64,000 nucleotides of DNA, from assembly GCA_050084985.1 (NCBI GenBank), contig JBITNC010000001.1, positions 84,506,001 through 84,570,000 of the forward strand, in the 5' to 3' direction. Shown piece by piece: positions 50,108 to 62,124 of this stretch. Position 1 is the stretch's first letter; every line of letters starts with the position of its first letter. Under the pieces are notes generated by a model that worked only from the letters and a program-made list of their open reading frames with translations, was not told where the DNA came from and did not search any database. Origin of the DNA: Nageia nagi. Lineage: Eukaryota > Pinophyta. Position numbers and translations under genes: made by a program.

Positions 50108-51423
50108 AGTATAAACTTTAGGATCAAGTGGGATACTTACTTGTTCAATTGTAACTGGATTTGGAACATTGCATGGAGGCCCTCTTTACAAGTTAGCACA
50201 CACCTCTTTGACCACTATGACCACATTGATGGCATCTCCTTGTTTAACAAGACTTTAATCAATCTTGTACCTTCCTTGTTCTATGAGGGCTATAATAGCT
50301 ACTTCCAATGTTTTACAAAAGTTTGTAGCATGCTCTTTTCATTGATGATAAGCATAATATACCTAAAAGTGTCCCAAAGGCGTATCATTATCAACTTTTT
50401 CAAGTGGGTATAGGAGCCCTTTCTTCATTAAGTCCCTCAAAATAATCCTTGGTGGGATTGAAAATGTGTAGTTGGTCTCTTTTGAGGAATTAGACCTTTA
50501 TTCCTTTGGATGAGTCTTGGGTCTATCTACCATATAAACTAGTTTCACCTCTTTCTTAGTGTATGATTTCCTATTATCTTTGAAAAAACTGTTAGGTGCA
50601 TATTTAAGCTCTCCTATAGATAATAAAACTTTCTCTTTTTGCACTAATTATTGAACTAGAGTACTAAATCCAACATCTTTAGCACTTGGAGCATGCAATT
50701 GAAGTAGAGGAATAATATATTCATGAAATATGCCATAAATTTTAGATTCATCTAATTTAACTTAATTAGTTTGCCATACCTTTTGAAGCGTAAGATATAT
50801 TTATCTATGGTTTTATTGTTTGCTTAACAAAGTGCATATAATTATGATATATTACCTTATTCTTTAATATTATGCTTGTATTGACCCATAAATATTTGAA
50901 CTATATTTTTGAAGTAATCAATAGACTTACCTAATAGAGAGTAGAACCACTAAGTAGCATCACCTTTAAAACTCTTTGACAAGAATTTATCCATTAACCT
51001 CTCATCTTAACCTAGTTTCAACAAGCACTCCTCTTGAAAGCTAATGAGATGCTTCTTAGGATCTTGTTTGTCATTGAACATCTCAAATTTGGGGGTCTTG
51101 TGATCAGATGGTAGGGGAAAATTATAGATTTCATATATTAAAAGTGAAACAAAAATGTCCTCATAGTCATTCAAATCTGATGGTGTGGTATGAGATGAAC
51201 CTCTTGGATTAGTTGAGCTAGAACTTAGATTGTTGTTTGCATCAATCTCCCTTCATAAATCTAGAATATTCATGTTCAAAGCCTAAGGCATGGTTGTACT
51301 TCAAGCCATATCAACACCATTGGCATCCTAAAGATAGGAATATAAGGTGTTAGAATCTTGATCCTGATAAGAAGGGTTAGCATGATCTCACCTATAAGGA
51401 AAGATAAATTGAGCAGTCAGGTT
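50108..51423 (-). pseudogene. gag, family C
   Basis: The reverse strand reads a capsid-like core near 51120-50650, including WFYSLLGKSIDYFKNIVQIF and the IDKYILRFKRYGKLI segment. A zinc-knuckle-like YYAYHQ.KEHATNFC follows near 50290-50350, then TLEVAIIALIE. It is broken by stops. A start codon is not certain. No clear primer-binding site was found next to the 5' LTR at 51423. Confidence 0.7.
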
Positions 51424-52067
51424 CACCAAATACAGTAGCTAAATAATGCAATTAATGCAAATGGGGTTGATTAATGCAATATTGCTCTACTTTATAAATA
51501 TTGATGCATATATCAAAAATATGGAAATAATAGGAATGCAATAGTTTTTACTTATATTCTATATTTATTTTATCAATCATAAAATACATGAAAGATAGAG
51601 CATACATTCATGGACAAGTACACTATTGGCATCCTATAATTGCCACACCATTAGCACCATAAAATAAGTGAAATTACAAGTGCAAACAATAATGTAGCAA
51701 TGAGCAAATTAGAGAATAATCAAATTATGAACATACATGCAAACTTACAAAATAATAGATACATAAGTGCAAATAGACAAAGCAAGTTGCAATCCTTTGA
51801 ATGATCTTTAATTGATAATATTTGTATTAGGTTGAAAATGATTATGTGCCCATGATTGGCTCATGCTCTATAAGTCATCAAATTATGCCTATATATATGA
51901 TACAAGTTTATATGACTTTGATATTTTGACCCCTTATACATTCCACAAGGGTAAAATACATGGCCTACACCTCTTATATATATTTTTAATTCTTTTTTAA
52001 ATAATTCATTGTTAAGGGATTAAAATGATTTATTAAATATATAAAGGTTCATTTTGAGTCATCTACA
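51424..52067 (-). repeat. 5' LTR of family C element
   Basis: About 644 bp, pairing with 43221-43862. The inner end should be CA on the - strand but reads TG (CA on +), consistent with two transitions. Confidence 0.8.
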
Positions 52068-52876
52068 TAAATAGACCTCAATAATCAGTTTACAATGAAA
52101 AATCTCATATCGATATGTGATGTATAATAGTGCCTTGTATAGTAAGAGATTTTTTGTTACAGTGAAGGGAGATATAGGCTCCCTTGGGCCTCCTCTAAAT
52201 GAGTGTATTGATATCTACATGCCTTCATTAGTGTCTCTAAAACCTACAAGAAAATGTTGATGATGATCTTTTATTGCTTAGTAGTTCATTGGTTTTCTTC
52301 TACTTAAACTAGCTACTATGCACTTGCAAATCCTACACACATGCAAATAAGAAACATATCCAACATACTTGCTCACATAGTTAAAAATGTATGAAAGTAT
52401 AACATAATACAAGTATGAAAGCATAGAAAAGCATAATATAATTACACACTAGAATTCTGAATGTATTCTAGCAGAGTATCATTGCATAAAACTCGGATTT
52501 TTCACCTTAGGAGGAGGTTTAATTTATAGAGTTTTGAGATGAACAAAGTTACTATTTTAAAGAGGATTGGATAAAAAAGATCATCTAACCTTGTCATAGG
52601 GTTTATCTATGTGGGGAAGCATAGGATCAAGGGTGAGTCATCTGAGATCTATTGGTTTATTTCCTTGGGCACCTAGCTTTTTCCATTTTTTCTTTGATTT
52701 TGCTAACTTTAGAGTCACTTGTGTTTAGGTTTGAATGCCAATAATTGGTATGAATTGCCAATGTTTAGGTTTCAGGAATTGACACTTGGATGACTATACT
52801 AAACATTTTTAATTTAATTTTAATTTTTTGTTCTTCTTTCATTTATCAAAAGAAGGATCATTTTTTAGTGTCGACA
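52068..52876 (-). repeat. 3' LTR of copy 3 (main part, right of element C)
   Basis: The reverse complement begins TGTCGACAC and follows the family G LTR, for example AATGATCCTTCTTTT and the segment around GCCAATGTTTAGG. It ends at 52068, where element C interrupts it; the remaining ~75 bases are at 43141-43220. Confidence 0.8.
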
Positions 52877-52891
52877 TTTTGCCTCTTTTTT
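52877..52891 (-). promoter_or_regulatory. Polypurine tract, copy 3
   Basis: AAAAAAGAGGCAAAA on the - strand, immediately before the LTR start at 52876, as in the inner element. Confidence 0.75.
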
Positions 52892-53732
52892 GAAATACCC
52901 AACATTTTATAGTTGGGGATAATTTCAAAAAAACAAGACTATCTGAGAGAGGGTGCAATCAAGTTTTTGGATTGTGTTCCTAACCTTGGGTCAAGTCTTT
53001 GAATTAACTTAGTATCTATGAGTAAGCTAAATTTGAGTGATTGGATTATGACTAAATTTATTTTTTATTCTTTTACATTTGACATGTTTTGAAAGCAATA
53101 GGCGTTGTAGTGCAAGGTGTAAATTAGGTAGTTATCACTATGTTATTGTGCTATGTTGGCTGGATACGGATGGAGTCTTAGCTATTAGGTGTATGCAAAA
53201 ACTAGCATGTGATAAAGAAGCTCCCTTGCAAATACAAAGCTTTAATCATTCTATTCTTATCCCAGCAAGTGGGTTATTGGATGATCTTATGCAAAAGTTC
53301 ATCCAATAATTTTAATCATATCCAAACCTGTCCTTCTTTTCTCTATTAAAAGAAGGGTCATTTTTTGAATTTAGAGCTACTCCAAAATTTTGGATTTTTT
53401 CAAAGCCTTTGGGTTAGACCAAGTTAACAAGTGAAAAGCTTATTTCCATTTTATTTTTGACACATTTTTTAGTTTTTAGGGTATTATAGATATATGTATA
53501 TCTTTCTTTTATGGATCATTAGTGATCCCTTTAAGAACATCAATGATCTTTATGGATTGCTAGCACCCGATCTCAAATTGCTAGCATTCGACTACATGGG
53601 GAAATAAAAAGGCAAGTGTTGTTGTCACTTTCTCATTTATTTTTTATTCTTAGTTAGAGCTCTATTATTCCTCTACCCCACAAGCTAAGTTTCACCCTAC
53701 ATTTATTCTTCTTGATGTTAACTGGAGCCAGG
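52892..53732. other. Region between polypurine tract and PMD gene, copy 3
   Basis: It should hold the PMD promoter and the element's 3' untranslated sequence. An isolated 76-codon + ORF (53079-53309) is less AT-rich than its surroundings and resembles no family I know. A 45-base stretch near 53322-53366 resembles the reversed LTR start at 52826-52870, so an old rearrangement or a second LTR scrap may be present. Confidence 0.45.
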
Positions 53733-56058
53733 ATGTCACCACAAGGACATTCAACACCACATAAGAGGCCAATAAGGGAAGAGGTAGGTTATTAAAACCC
53801 CCTTTTAAGTTCTTACTTAATGAACTAAATTTAATTATTAAATAATCAAATAGAGACCATAGAATTGATAGGAATATATTTTTAATTAATTTAGATCATT
53901 TAGAATTTTAAGTCTTTTCATTTTTTGTAGGATTTTGAATTTTTCAAAACCCTCAGTTCTAGTCATCGACTAGGGAAAAGGGTTTATAGAAACATCGATG
54001 ATCGACCTTGATTATTAGATATTCTACAAACATTGAATCTTGATCATCAATGATCAACCCTATAGTAAATGGTTTTTTAACTTTTTTTACTAATATCTTA
54101 GGTTCTTAAGATATTTGAGCCCCATGGGTGATACCCTACGATCCTGTTAAAGGGTCAAGATATATTGATGGCTAAGGACCATACTTTCTTGCATAGGATG
54201 GGTTTTGGAGTGGAGCCCTATATGGTTTGTATTCATTGGGATTACCCATTACTAGTGGCTTTATTAGAGAGATGGGATTCTTTAATTGACACTTTTTATC
54301 TTCCTAAGGGAGAGATGACTATTACGATGGAGAACATCCATCATTTAGACCATCTACCGATTTAGGGGTAGTGGATTCATCATGCTATGGATTGGGAGTC
54401 AGTACATCCCAACATCATTATGATTTATAGAGTGGATGCAGTTGATAGAGTATTGGATAATATATTTTTAGGTGGCATCCCACACTTTAGGTACTATAAG
54501 AATGATTAGCATGGACTTCTGAGAGTCTCCTACTTGATGGGTCTCATCCAATGTTATGTACTTCTAGAAATGGATAGTAGTTGATTTCCTTGGTTGTTGT
54601 TATATATAGTGGCTAATATGCTTCAAAATGGAATTATTTATACTTGGGATCCTACTATCTTAGAATAGATATATAGGGAGATCTTCTTTTATTCATTGGG
54701 TGATATATCATCCTTGTTAGTTACGGTCACTTTATAGACTTGGGCATACAATCACATCCATGTCACTTGCCCTCATGGACTTCTAGTGCCTGGCTTTGAG
54801 ACACTTTCTATATCCAATTGGTATTTTATGATGGAGAGATAACTTTTATTCATGGTTGACTGATGGTATTCACCATGATGTAGCATATTATTAGCATTTG
54901 TTGTCACACTTGGTTATTAAGTAGGTGAGGTTTAGACCTTACCATTCCTATATATAATGGGATAAGCTTGCTACCCATCTTTTTAGTATTAGATATGCAA
55001 GAGTTCTTAGTGGGAGGAGGATGGATTTCTTGGAATACATTTACTTTAAGCATGTGCAACACTAGTTTAGTCTTAAACAAGACATTCCACTAGTTCCTAT
55101 CTAATTCTTTAGGGAAGGTGAGGTACTTGTTGAGGGTATCTAGTGACTTATGAATGTAGATCCTAACCCAACACAAGAGGAGCCCTTAGCTAAGGATTTT
55201 AAGGTTGATGTTGTAGGAGTCACTAACAAGTTACTATCATGATGGTCAATTGAGATGGAGAGGGATGCAAGAGTGAAGGTGGGTCATCATGTACATTGGT
55301 AAGTTGATGAGTGAGATGTAGCAGTTGAGTCTAGAGAGGTAGCTAAGGATGAGCCTATATGGGAGAAGGTTGAGGAGCATGTGGCTAATGAGCTAGGATA
55401 CATAGCTAGTTTGGATGAGGATGCCTAAGGAGGTGTAGTAGCTAGAGGGGTGAGAGGAGATCGAGCTACTCCTCCATAAGTACCTAGTGTTGATGCACTC
55501 TTAGGTGATATCTATGAGATGAGGTATCAGGTGTCTCATCTTAGTGCTCTCATGTATAGTTATCAAGCTAAGAGATATATATCATTGAGAGAGGGATGAG
55601 GCCAAGGATTCTTCATAGGTTAGAAGAGCTAGTACATCCATAGGGGGGCTAGCTAGCCATCAATGTTTATTCAAGGTATTATTTAGTAGAGGGATTACTA
55701 TTTTTCTATTATTCATACATGGTTGACTAGAGTACCATCATATGTTTTTGGTATTCTATATCCAGTCTCTCCCATTTTATATATTCTTGTGGACATTTTA
55801 GCACATCAAGTAGCCAATGGAGTCTATAGGAATATAAGTACATAGGCTAGGGTTGTTACACCTACCACATCAAACAATCATAGTGAGACAAGTGGGGTTT
55901 CTCTACAACATCTAGTGGGATCATTTGAGATACATAGAGCAACTCAAGCTATGAGTCCTACAGGTTCAATAGGTACTACCCATCTAGGACAAGGCATAGG
56001 TGGTATATCTAGTTGTCCTATAGATGGTGGGGGAGGGAATCTCATTAGGATACCCTAG
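53733..56058 (+). pseudogene. Plant mobile domain (PMD) gene, copy 3 (antisense to the element)
   Basis: Exon 1 is 53733-53783 (MSPQGHSTPHKRP). A GT-AG intron spans 53784-54101 (318 bp), and exon 2 runs from 54102 to the TAG at 56056-56058. The open piece 54165-54365 has FLHRMGFGVEPYMVCIHW, ALLERWDSLIDTFYLP and GEMTITMENIHHL, the core PMD signature. TWAYNHIHVTCP near 54740 fits the LxxWAxEH block. A possible coiled-coil MRYQVSHLSALM lies near 55520. Several stops in exon 2. The same gene, with an intron in the same place, is in the inner element at 30572-32949. Confidence 0.8.
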
Positions 56059-57712
56059 TGATTAGATCATGTGTTATTTTTTATTAGGCATTGATATGTG
56101 ATGGACATTATATTCATTTTTTGAGATCATAGAGGGCATGATCATTTCCTATGTTAAGACATTCTAGTAGTAGGCTTATTTGTTGATGATCTTATTCATT
56201 TTTGGATCATGGATCTTATGATCAATGGCTAGTTTTTCTAGATGTATGTGATGGATATCTTATTTGATGGACATTATATTTTTTAACATATATACATGAT
56301 GATAGCCTAGACTCCTATATGCATATTCTGGTATCAGTTTGATGTATACTGATGTTATATGTTTATATGTGTTTGGTTCTTAATATGCAGATGTATGAAT
56401 GTTTAATTTATATATTTTACTTAGATTTGTTAATTTAAAGTAATATTTACAAAGGATTGCTATGTTTATAGAGCAAGATTTTAGTTATAGGAGAACATAA
56501 TCAAATATATCATTGTCTATTATCTTAGCTACTTTTATACATGACTTAGACATAATATACTAGTATAAACATATGTAATAACATGGATGATTTGGATGAA
56601 TGGATGTAAAACATACAAGATTTAAAAAACACTAATGGATGTATGAATGTATTATGGGTACATATGTATAACTATTATGAATGTAAAATGCTTTAGGAAT
56701 GTATGAAACTTAATGACCTAACGTAATTATGAATGACATAATAATTTATACATCCACCTTAATGCTTTGGTAACTTTATCAAGATTTATATTAATAATAA
56801 TTATGTATGATTACATGGAATAAATTAATGAATATTAATAAATAAATAAGTGTAATGAATGACACCTTCAATACCTAGTTTCATCAATTGATCTTTTTCT
56901 TTGGTCTCATCTACTAGAGATGATATACAACAAGATTATAATATACTTAAGTTTACCATAGAACCATGTGTGTGTGAAATGATGTTCATTTATTTCTCTT
57001 GCATTTTTAAATTGAATACACCAAGATTATAAATTGTGAGGTATGATTTTTCTTATATTTTTGTAAGGTAGACTTCACTACCAAAAAGAATCCATAGCCC
57101 TAGTGAAGGTTAACGCTATCATCTCGTTATAGCCTTGCTCTATTGCTAGTCAAGTGTCCATAGCTCTAATAGAGGATACTATAATAGCCTAATAATTCTA
57201 CATATTATTTATTTTATTATTTATTTTTAATCTTTTTTTGAATCTTTTTTTTAATCCTGTCTCTTGGGTTCAAGATGAAACAAAAGCTAAGAGAACCATA
57301 CTCAAATTCATGCTTGAGAAATATCCAATTCTTGATTGTTTTGAGATTTTAATATGAGAAGTGTATGATTCTATTAGTACAATTCCATGTATCATAATTA
57401 TGTCCTTTTATCATCCTAATTTTTTAAAATTTTGACATAGGATATTTTAACTAAAATCAAACATGAATAGAGTATTCATTACCTACTTCTTTATTTGTAA
57501 ATATAGCTATATATAAAAGAATACTATATGGATGTATGTACAACATATGGATATATCTATATAGCTTGATTAGTTTCCTTTCTCATAATGATTAATATAT
57601 AATGACTATGACATTTGAGGTGGAGGACTAAACATAATGAATAAAGTGGAATGATATGAACACAAGGATATTGCACCTAGTAGCCAAGATGCTTTAGAAG
57701 TATATTTTCTTA
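56059..57712. other. Spacer between PMD gene and ORF-Y, copy 3
   Basis: Non-coding. The part 57100-57710 aligns in reverse with 28980-29560 of the inner element. The part 56059-57100 is AT-rich with ATGTATGAATG-type low-complexity phrases (56380-56700), and nothing else can be identified. Confidence 0.55.
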
Positions 57713-57716
57713 GTAT

Positions 57717-57783
<67 letters not shown>
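57713..57783. repeat. TA microsatellite next to ORF-Y, copy 3
   Basis: TA run of about 70 bases with one AATA interruption, followed by T-rich repeats (57784-57930). It matches the position of 28927-28961 in the inner copy. Confidence 0.9.
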
Positions 57784-57789
<6 letters not shown>

Positions 57790-57961
57790 TTGTTTTTTAT
57801 AGTTTCATATTGTTTATGGATTTTTTGAATTTTTTATGTTTCTATGTTTTTTGTAATTTCTTTTTTTTTTATTTTTGTAATTTTTGATTTTTGGATTTTT
57901 TGTAATTTTTGGTTTTTTATAATAATTTATTTATTTATTGGTTTCCTAATTGGATAAGAAC

Positions 57962-58586
57962 CTACAACAAGTCATCATGGGTGAAAGGATGGAAATAAAA
58001 ATGAGTTTGAATGATATGATCAATGACCCATTGTGCAGAAACATGGGTGACATATATAGACAACATGAAATCACAGCATGAAAGGTTTATGGATAAACTA
58101 TGGGCTATGGTGACTTCATCAAAAAGATCTTCTATAGGATGTAGAATACATGGCCCAACAAATATAAGAAATCTAACTACCAATGGGGTAATAAGAGCAT
58201 CAATCTTAATCTTCCATATGCAATTAGGTCTGGACAACATGCAAATGAGATTTTGGAATAACTCTTCATCAAGTATATCATAATCTACACAAGTTACCCA
58301 ACAAGGCTGGTGATCAGTAAAAATTTCTATCCAGTGAGATTTATCTAGTGCAATGGTTAAGTATAACATGGATAAAATTTGATGTTGTATACCTTTGAGA
58401 AACTTATTGAACCAATCTTTCTCTAATTTTGGGTTTTAGATGGGGTCTTATAAAGGGTCACTAGGAAATGTATAAGGTAATTGTGAGATAGAAAGGGATG
58501 ATAATTCCCATGGGATAGGGGCATTATAATGTGAAAAACCCCTCCTACTAATTGGTGGGAGGACTAATACAATGTGGATAAGTCAT
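57962..58586 (-). pseudogene. ORF-Y, copy 3
   Basis: ATG at 58584-58586 (MTYPHCISPPTN), stop at 57962. The last 135 codons are open (58369-57962), with TDHQPCW, MLSRPNCIWKIKIDA and HFYFHPFTHDDLL. A length not divisible by three shows one frameshift, and the first part has stops. Comparison with the inner ORF-Y shows conserved aromatic and Cys positions despite strong divergence. Confidence 0.6.
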
Positions 58587-58802
58587 GATGCCTAATGTAT
58601 GTAATGTACAATCAACCACCTACAATATCATATGTAGGTGTTTTAGAACTTGTATAAAACTTTTAAAGATAAAAACATATATACACACACATATTTATTC
58701 ATGTAAAAAGACTTTTATTATTAATTTTTTGAAGATTTTAAATATTTTTTATAGTTTTTATTCACATATGTACTTAATGATTGGTTGATGATTTTATTTT
58801 TA

Positions 58803-60400
58803 TTAAGATAAAAAATTCTTTACAAATCCCAAGTGGTGATGACTACCTTGTTTTTTATGAATAACCCAACATTTACGATCCAAGAAGTAAAAGTATGGAG
58901 TTCATACTACAAAATGAGTAGGTATTGGTCCTAGAATGGATGGTTTATAATAGAAAGGATATTAAATAAGTGGTAACATTGAAGGATGATGCTTGAAATT
59001 CTTAATAATGCATTTTGGCATAACTGACAATGTTGAGGCCTCATCATATTTAGGAAACAAATGTTGAGATGGAATTCTTAAGGAATATGGAGAGCTAGGG
59101 GGGATAATGATGTGAGGGGGATCATGCTCTCTATAAGATATTAGACATATTCACTTTTTACAAATTTAGGCATGACCTCATTTCTTCTTTAGTTAAGGTG
59201 TTCAATAATTCTTTCAAACCTTGGTTTTACATTGGTAGGATTATTTAAACAATAATTTTTACTAAATAATGAACTGTAATCATATATAATTTCATTGTGC
59301 AAAATCAAATAGGTATTATACTCAAGTAAAGAATCATTAATAACCTTAGTTATGGAGACTAGTCTCCCATAACATTGAAGGGTCATATGATCAACACAAT
59401 TTAACAAGATCCTAAGTTTCCCATAAGGCCAATGTAATAAAAAAAGATGGATATAATTTGTTAAGAATTCAACTTCCATCCATAGGTCCTTTGCTTCTAA
59501 TTTTATGGTTACCTTAAGGTTATCAATTTTTAAATCCTATGCATTAGTTCCTCAATGCTTATAATAATTCATGATTATAATTTCTTGAATTTCTTTTAGT
59601 AAAGCAAAGAAACAAGCTAGCTCAATGTAAGGATACTTTCATAATGTTTGCATGTAGCGATCTTTTGGGTATTTATCAATAAAACCATGATTTATGAGAT
59701 TAAATTATAATTGTGTTTTTTCATTAGCTTTTAGTCTTCTTGGCATTAAAGTTCTTATTTAGCTATTGTGTTGAAGAGGAGTGGGGAATCTTTACCTAAT
59801 TCAAGAAAATCATTGGTTAATTTGTTGCATACATCTAATTGATTATTTAGGCTTATAGAAAAACATCATATAAAAATTATAGACCATTTTACAATGACAC
59901 AAGTCTCTTATCATTTGATCTACCCATGTGAATAGAAAATCCTCATCTAACCAAGTATTAATTATTCTATTTTGGATCAAATTATTAAAGAAGAAATCAA
60001 ATATGATCCTAGGAGTTGATGTGGGCTAGTATCAACATAACAAATTTATCATATGAACCTAGGTGAAGTAATATGCATAATTCAGGTAATACATGGATTT
60101 GCCTATGTAGATCTCCAAGTTATTTCCTGGAATACTTATCTCCCACCCTTGATATATTTTTAGAAAGATAAGGGTAGGATTCCTTGTAGATCAATAGGTA
60201 GATGGAGAAAATTTCTATTTCTAGGAGAAGTATATTGGGATAACTCTATTATAGCCCTATCTCTTAGGTATCTAGGTTCTACCAAGATATTTGTTGAATG
60301 CCTCTTTAGTCAGTAATTAGATGAACATTTTTGCTCTTTTTTTATGCCATTTTCTATTTCAAATCCATTAAATATGTATAATTTTAAAGAAATCTTTTTT
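58803..60400 (-). pseudogene. ORF-X, copy 3
   Basis: The stop is at 58803-58805 (the frame ends ...VKNFLS). The open piece 59479-59189 has LLHWPYGKLRILLNCVDH and EIIYDYSSLFSKNYCLNNP, matching the other ORF-X copies. Other pieces, such as LTKEAFNKYLG near 60270-60310, are short. The start is not certain because the 5' part is badly broken. Confidence 0.55.
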
Positions 60401-60454
60401 GATTCAAACTAAAAGACTATTCATAATATATACGATTGTAAATAAAAAATCTTA

Positions 60455-61430
60455 TTAAATATAGAAAGGATGAAGATGCATGATGTTTATTGGTTACGCT
60501 CTTCATTACCTTCCATATCAACTAAATGATAAGCTCCAAATCTAAGCTTTCTTTATTTTATATAAGGTCCTAACTAGTTAGGAGCAAACTTATCATGAAG
60601 TTGTCATTCCATTTGAGAATTTTATTGGTTTTCTTTTAAAACTAAATCCCATTTTTTAAATTTATGAATTTTGACTCTTTTATCAAAATCTCATTTAATA
60701 TGATTTTGATAAGTACATAGATGTTCTAAAGCATTAACTCTTCTTCTAAAAGTAGCAATTGATCTAATCTCATTTGATAGGCTGCTTCATCTATGATATA
60801 GTCTTTAAAGGTAATTTGTAGAGAATGAATTTCTATTTTTAATGGTAGTACTACTTTTTCCCCATAAACTAAGGAACATGGGGTTGCCCTAGTAGGAGTT
60901 TGAATATCCTTGCATGCCAATCTTGGTGGGAATCATCAATAATTTTTTATAAAATACTATGAATGGTTTTGTTTGTGGCTTTAACTTGGCCATACCCTTG
61001 GGGATAGTAAGATGCCAAGAAGCTTAATCAGATATGATATCCTTTACGTAAAGCTTGGAATTCTTATTTTTTGAATTTTTTCCCATTATTAGTGATAATT
61101 TGAGTAAGAATTCCAAAATGACATATGATGTGATTTTGTATAAATTCTGCTATCTTTAGCCCTTTTGTTAAAATCATAAGGATGGATTCTACCCATTTCA
61201 TAAAATGTTTTTTAGTAGTTATTATAAATTTGTGCCCTCCTAAGGAAATAGGGGATATTTGACCTATTAAATCTAACACCCATATTGAGAATGGCCATAA
61301 TGATTGCATGGATTGTAATGTATGGGAAGGTTGATTAAATAAATTGGCATGTTGTTGATATTTAACATACCTTTTAACATATTCCATATAGTCATGTTCC
61401 ATAGTAGGCTAGTAATATCCCATACACATT
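60455..61430 (-). pseudogene. Integrase, copy 3
   Basis: The core is open at 61402-61064, with YMEYVKRYVKYQQHANLF (zinc region end), WVLDLIGQI and HFGILTQIITNNGKKFKK, where the second catalytic Asp is Asn. The Glu position reads Lys (GYGQVKATN near 60980). The piece 60920-60726 has TPTRATPCSLVYGEKVVLPL. The C-terminus ends HLHPFYI with a stop at 60455-60457. Two catalytic residues are lost. Confidence 0.85.
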
Positions 61431-62124
61431 AATGATTTTGTAATTATAAAACCACTAAAATGTCCTCTATAAATTCCATCATGCATGCATGAAATGCAGA
61501 TTTATGAATTAGCCCATTCTAAACATCTGAGTAATATCCTGTCAAAATCTATACAATGTAGGACATCTCCTATCATACAAAAGTGAAAAGCTTTTATCCT
61601 AAATACTTTTCTAGATCATTTCATTAAATCTTTAGCTAATACTCCATCTCTTAGGAATTTAAACAATTGCATATGCCACAAATTTTTATCTTCCATTACG
61701 ATGTCTAGAACTACATGTTCAACTTCATTTGATTCTATTAAGGATTGAGTGCAATAGGAATCAATTTTTTATTACACTTTGTGAGTATTAAGGATATAAT
61801 AGAAGCCATAGCATCAATAAATATATTAGTTGATCATGGTGCTACTTCTAAATCATATTTTTCAAAATGTGATAGTAGATTGTTTACCAACTTCTTATAT
61901 TTTTGCATCAAAGGTTCTTTACACTAGAAGATTTCTTTGACTTGGTTTACAATCAATAGCAAAGCATTGCTAAATTTAACTTTTCTTAACTTTAATCGTA
62001 TAACAATCTTTATAGCTAAGATTAAAGCTTCATACTCTACATTTTTGTTTGTACATGGAAAGTTAAGTTTAAAATAATAGGGCATGGTAACTCCTTGTGG
62101 TGTAAGGAACACAACACCTATACC
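61431..62124 (-). pseudogene. Second RNase H and linker to integrase, copy 3
   Basis: Open piece 62112-61924: PYYFKLNFPCTNKNVEYEAL and LRKVKFSNALLLIVNQVKE, the second half of the extra RNase H. After it the linker matching 24930-25130 of the inner copy is readable in fragments down to about 61430. Confidence 0.7.

Larger units (their letters stand above)
43221..52067 (-). mobile_element. Family C Tat-like gypsy retrotransposon
   Basis: About 8.85 kb on the - strand with LTRs of about 640 bp (51424-52067 and 43221-43862). Order: gag, protease, G-patch-like linker, RT, RNase H, second RNase H, integrase, a 3' untranslated region with a tandem array, polypurine tract, LTR. It is inserted in the 3' LTR of copy 3; the flanks TGAAT (43215-43219) and TAAAT (52068-52072) may be a mutated target duplication. 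By eye the LTRs are about 90% identical. Genes are broken but less than those of family G. Confidence 0.85.

Noticed and set aside
58023-58283. A + strand ORF of 86 codons as a gene.
   Set aside because: It is the opposite strand of ORF-Y of copy 3, which is conserved in other copies in the - frame.
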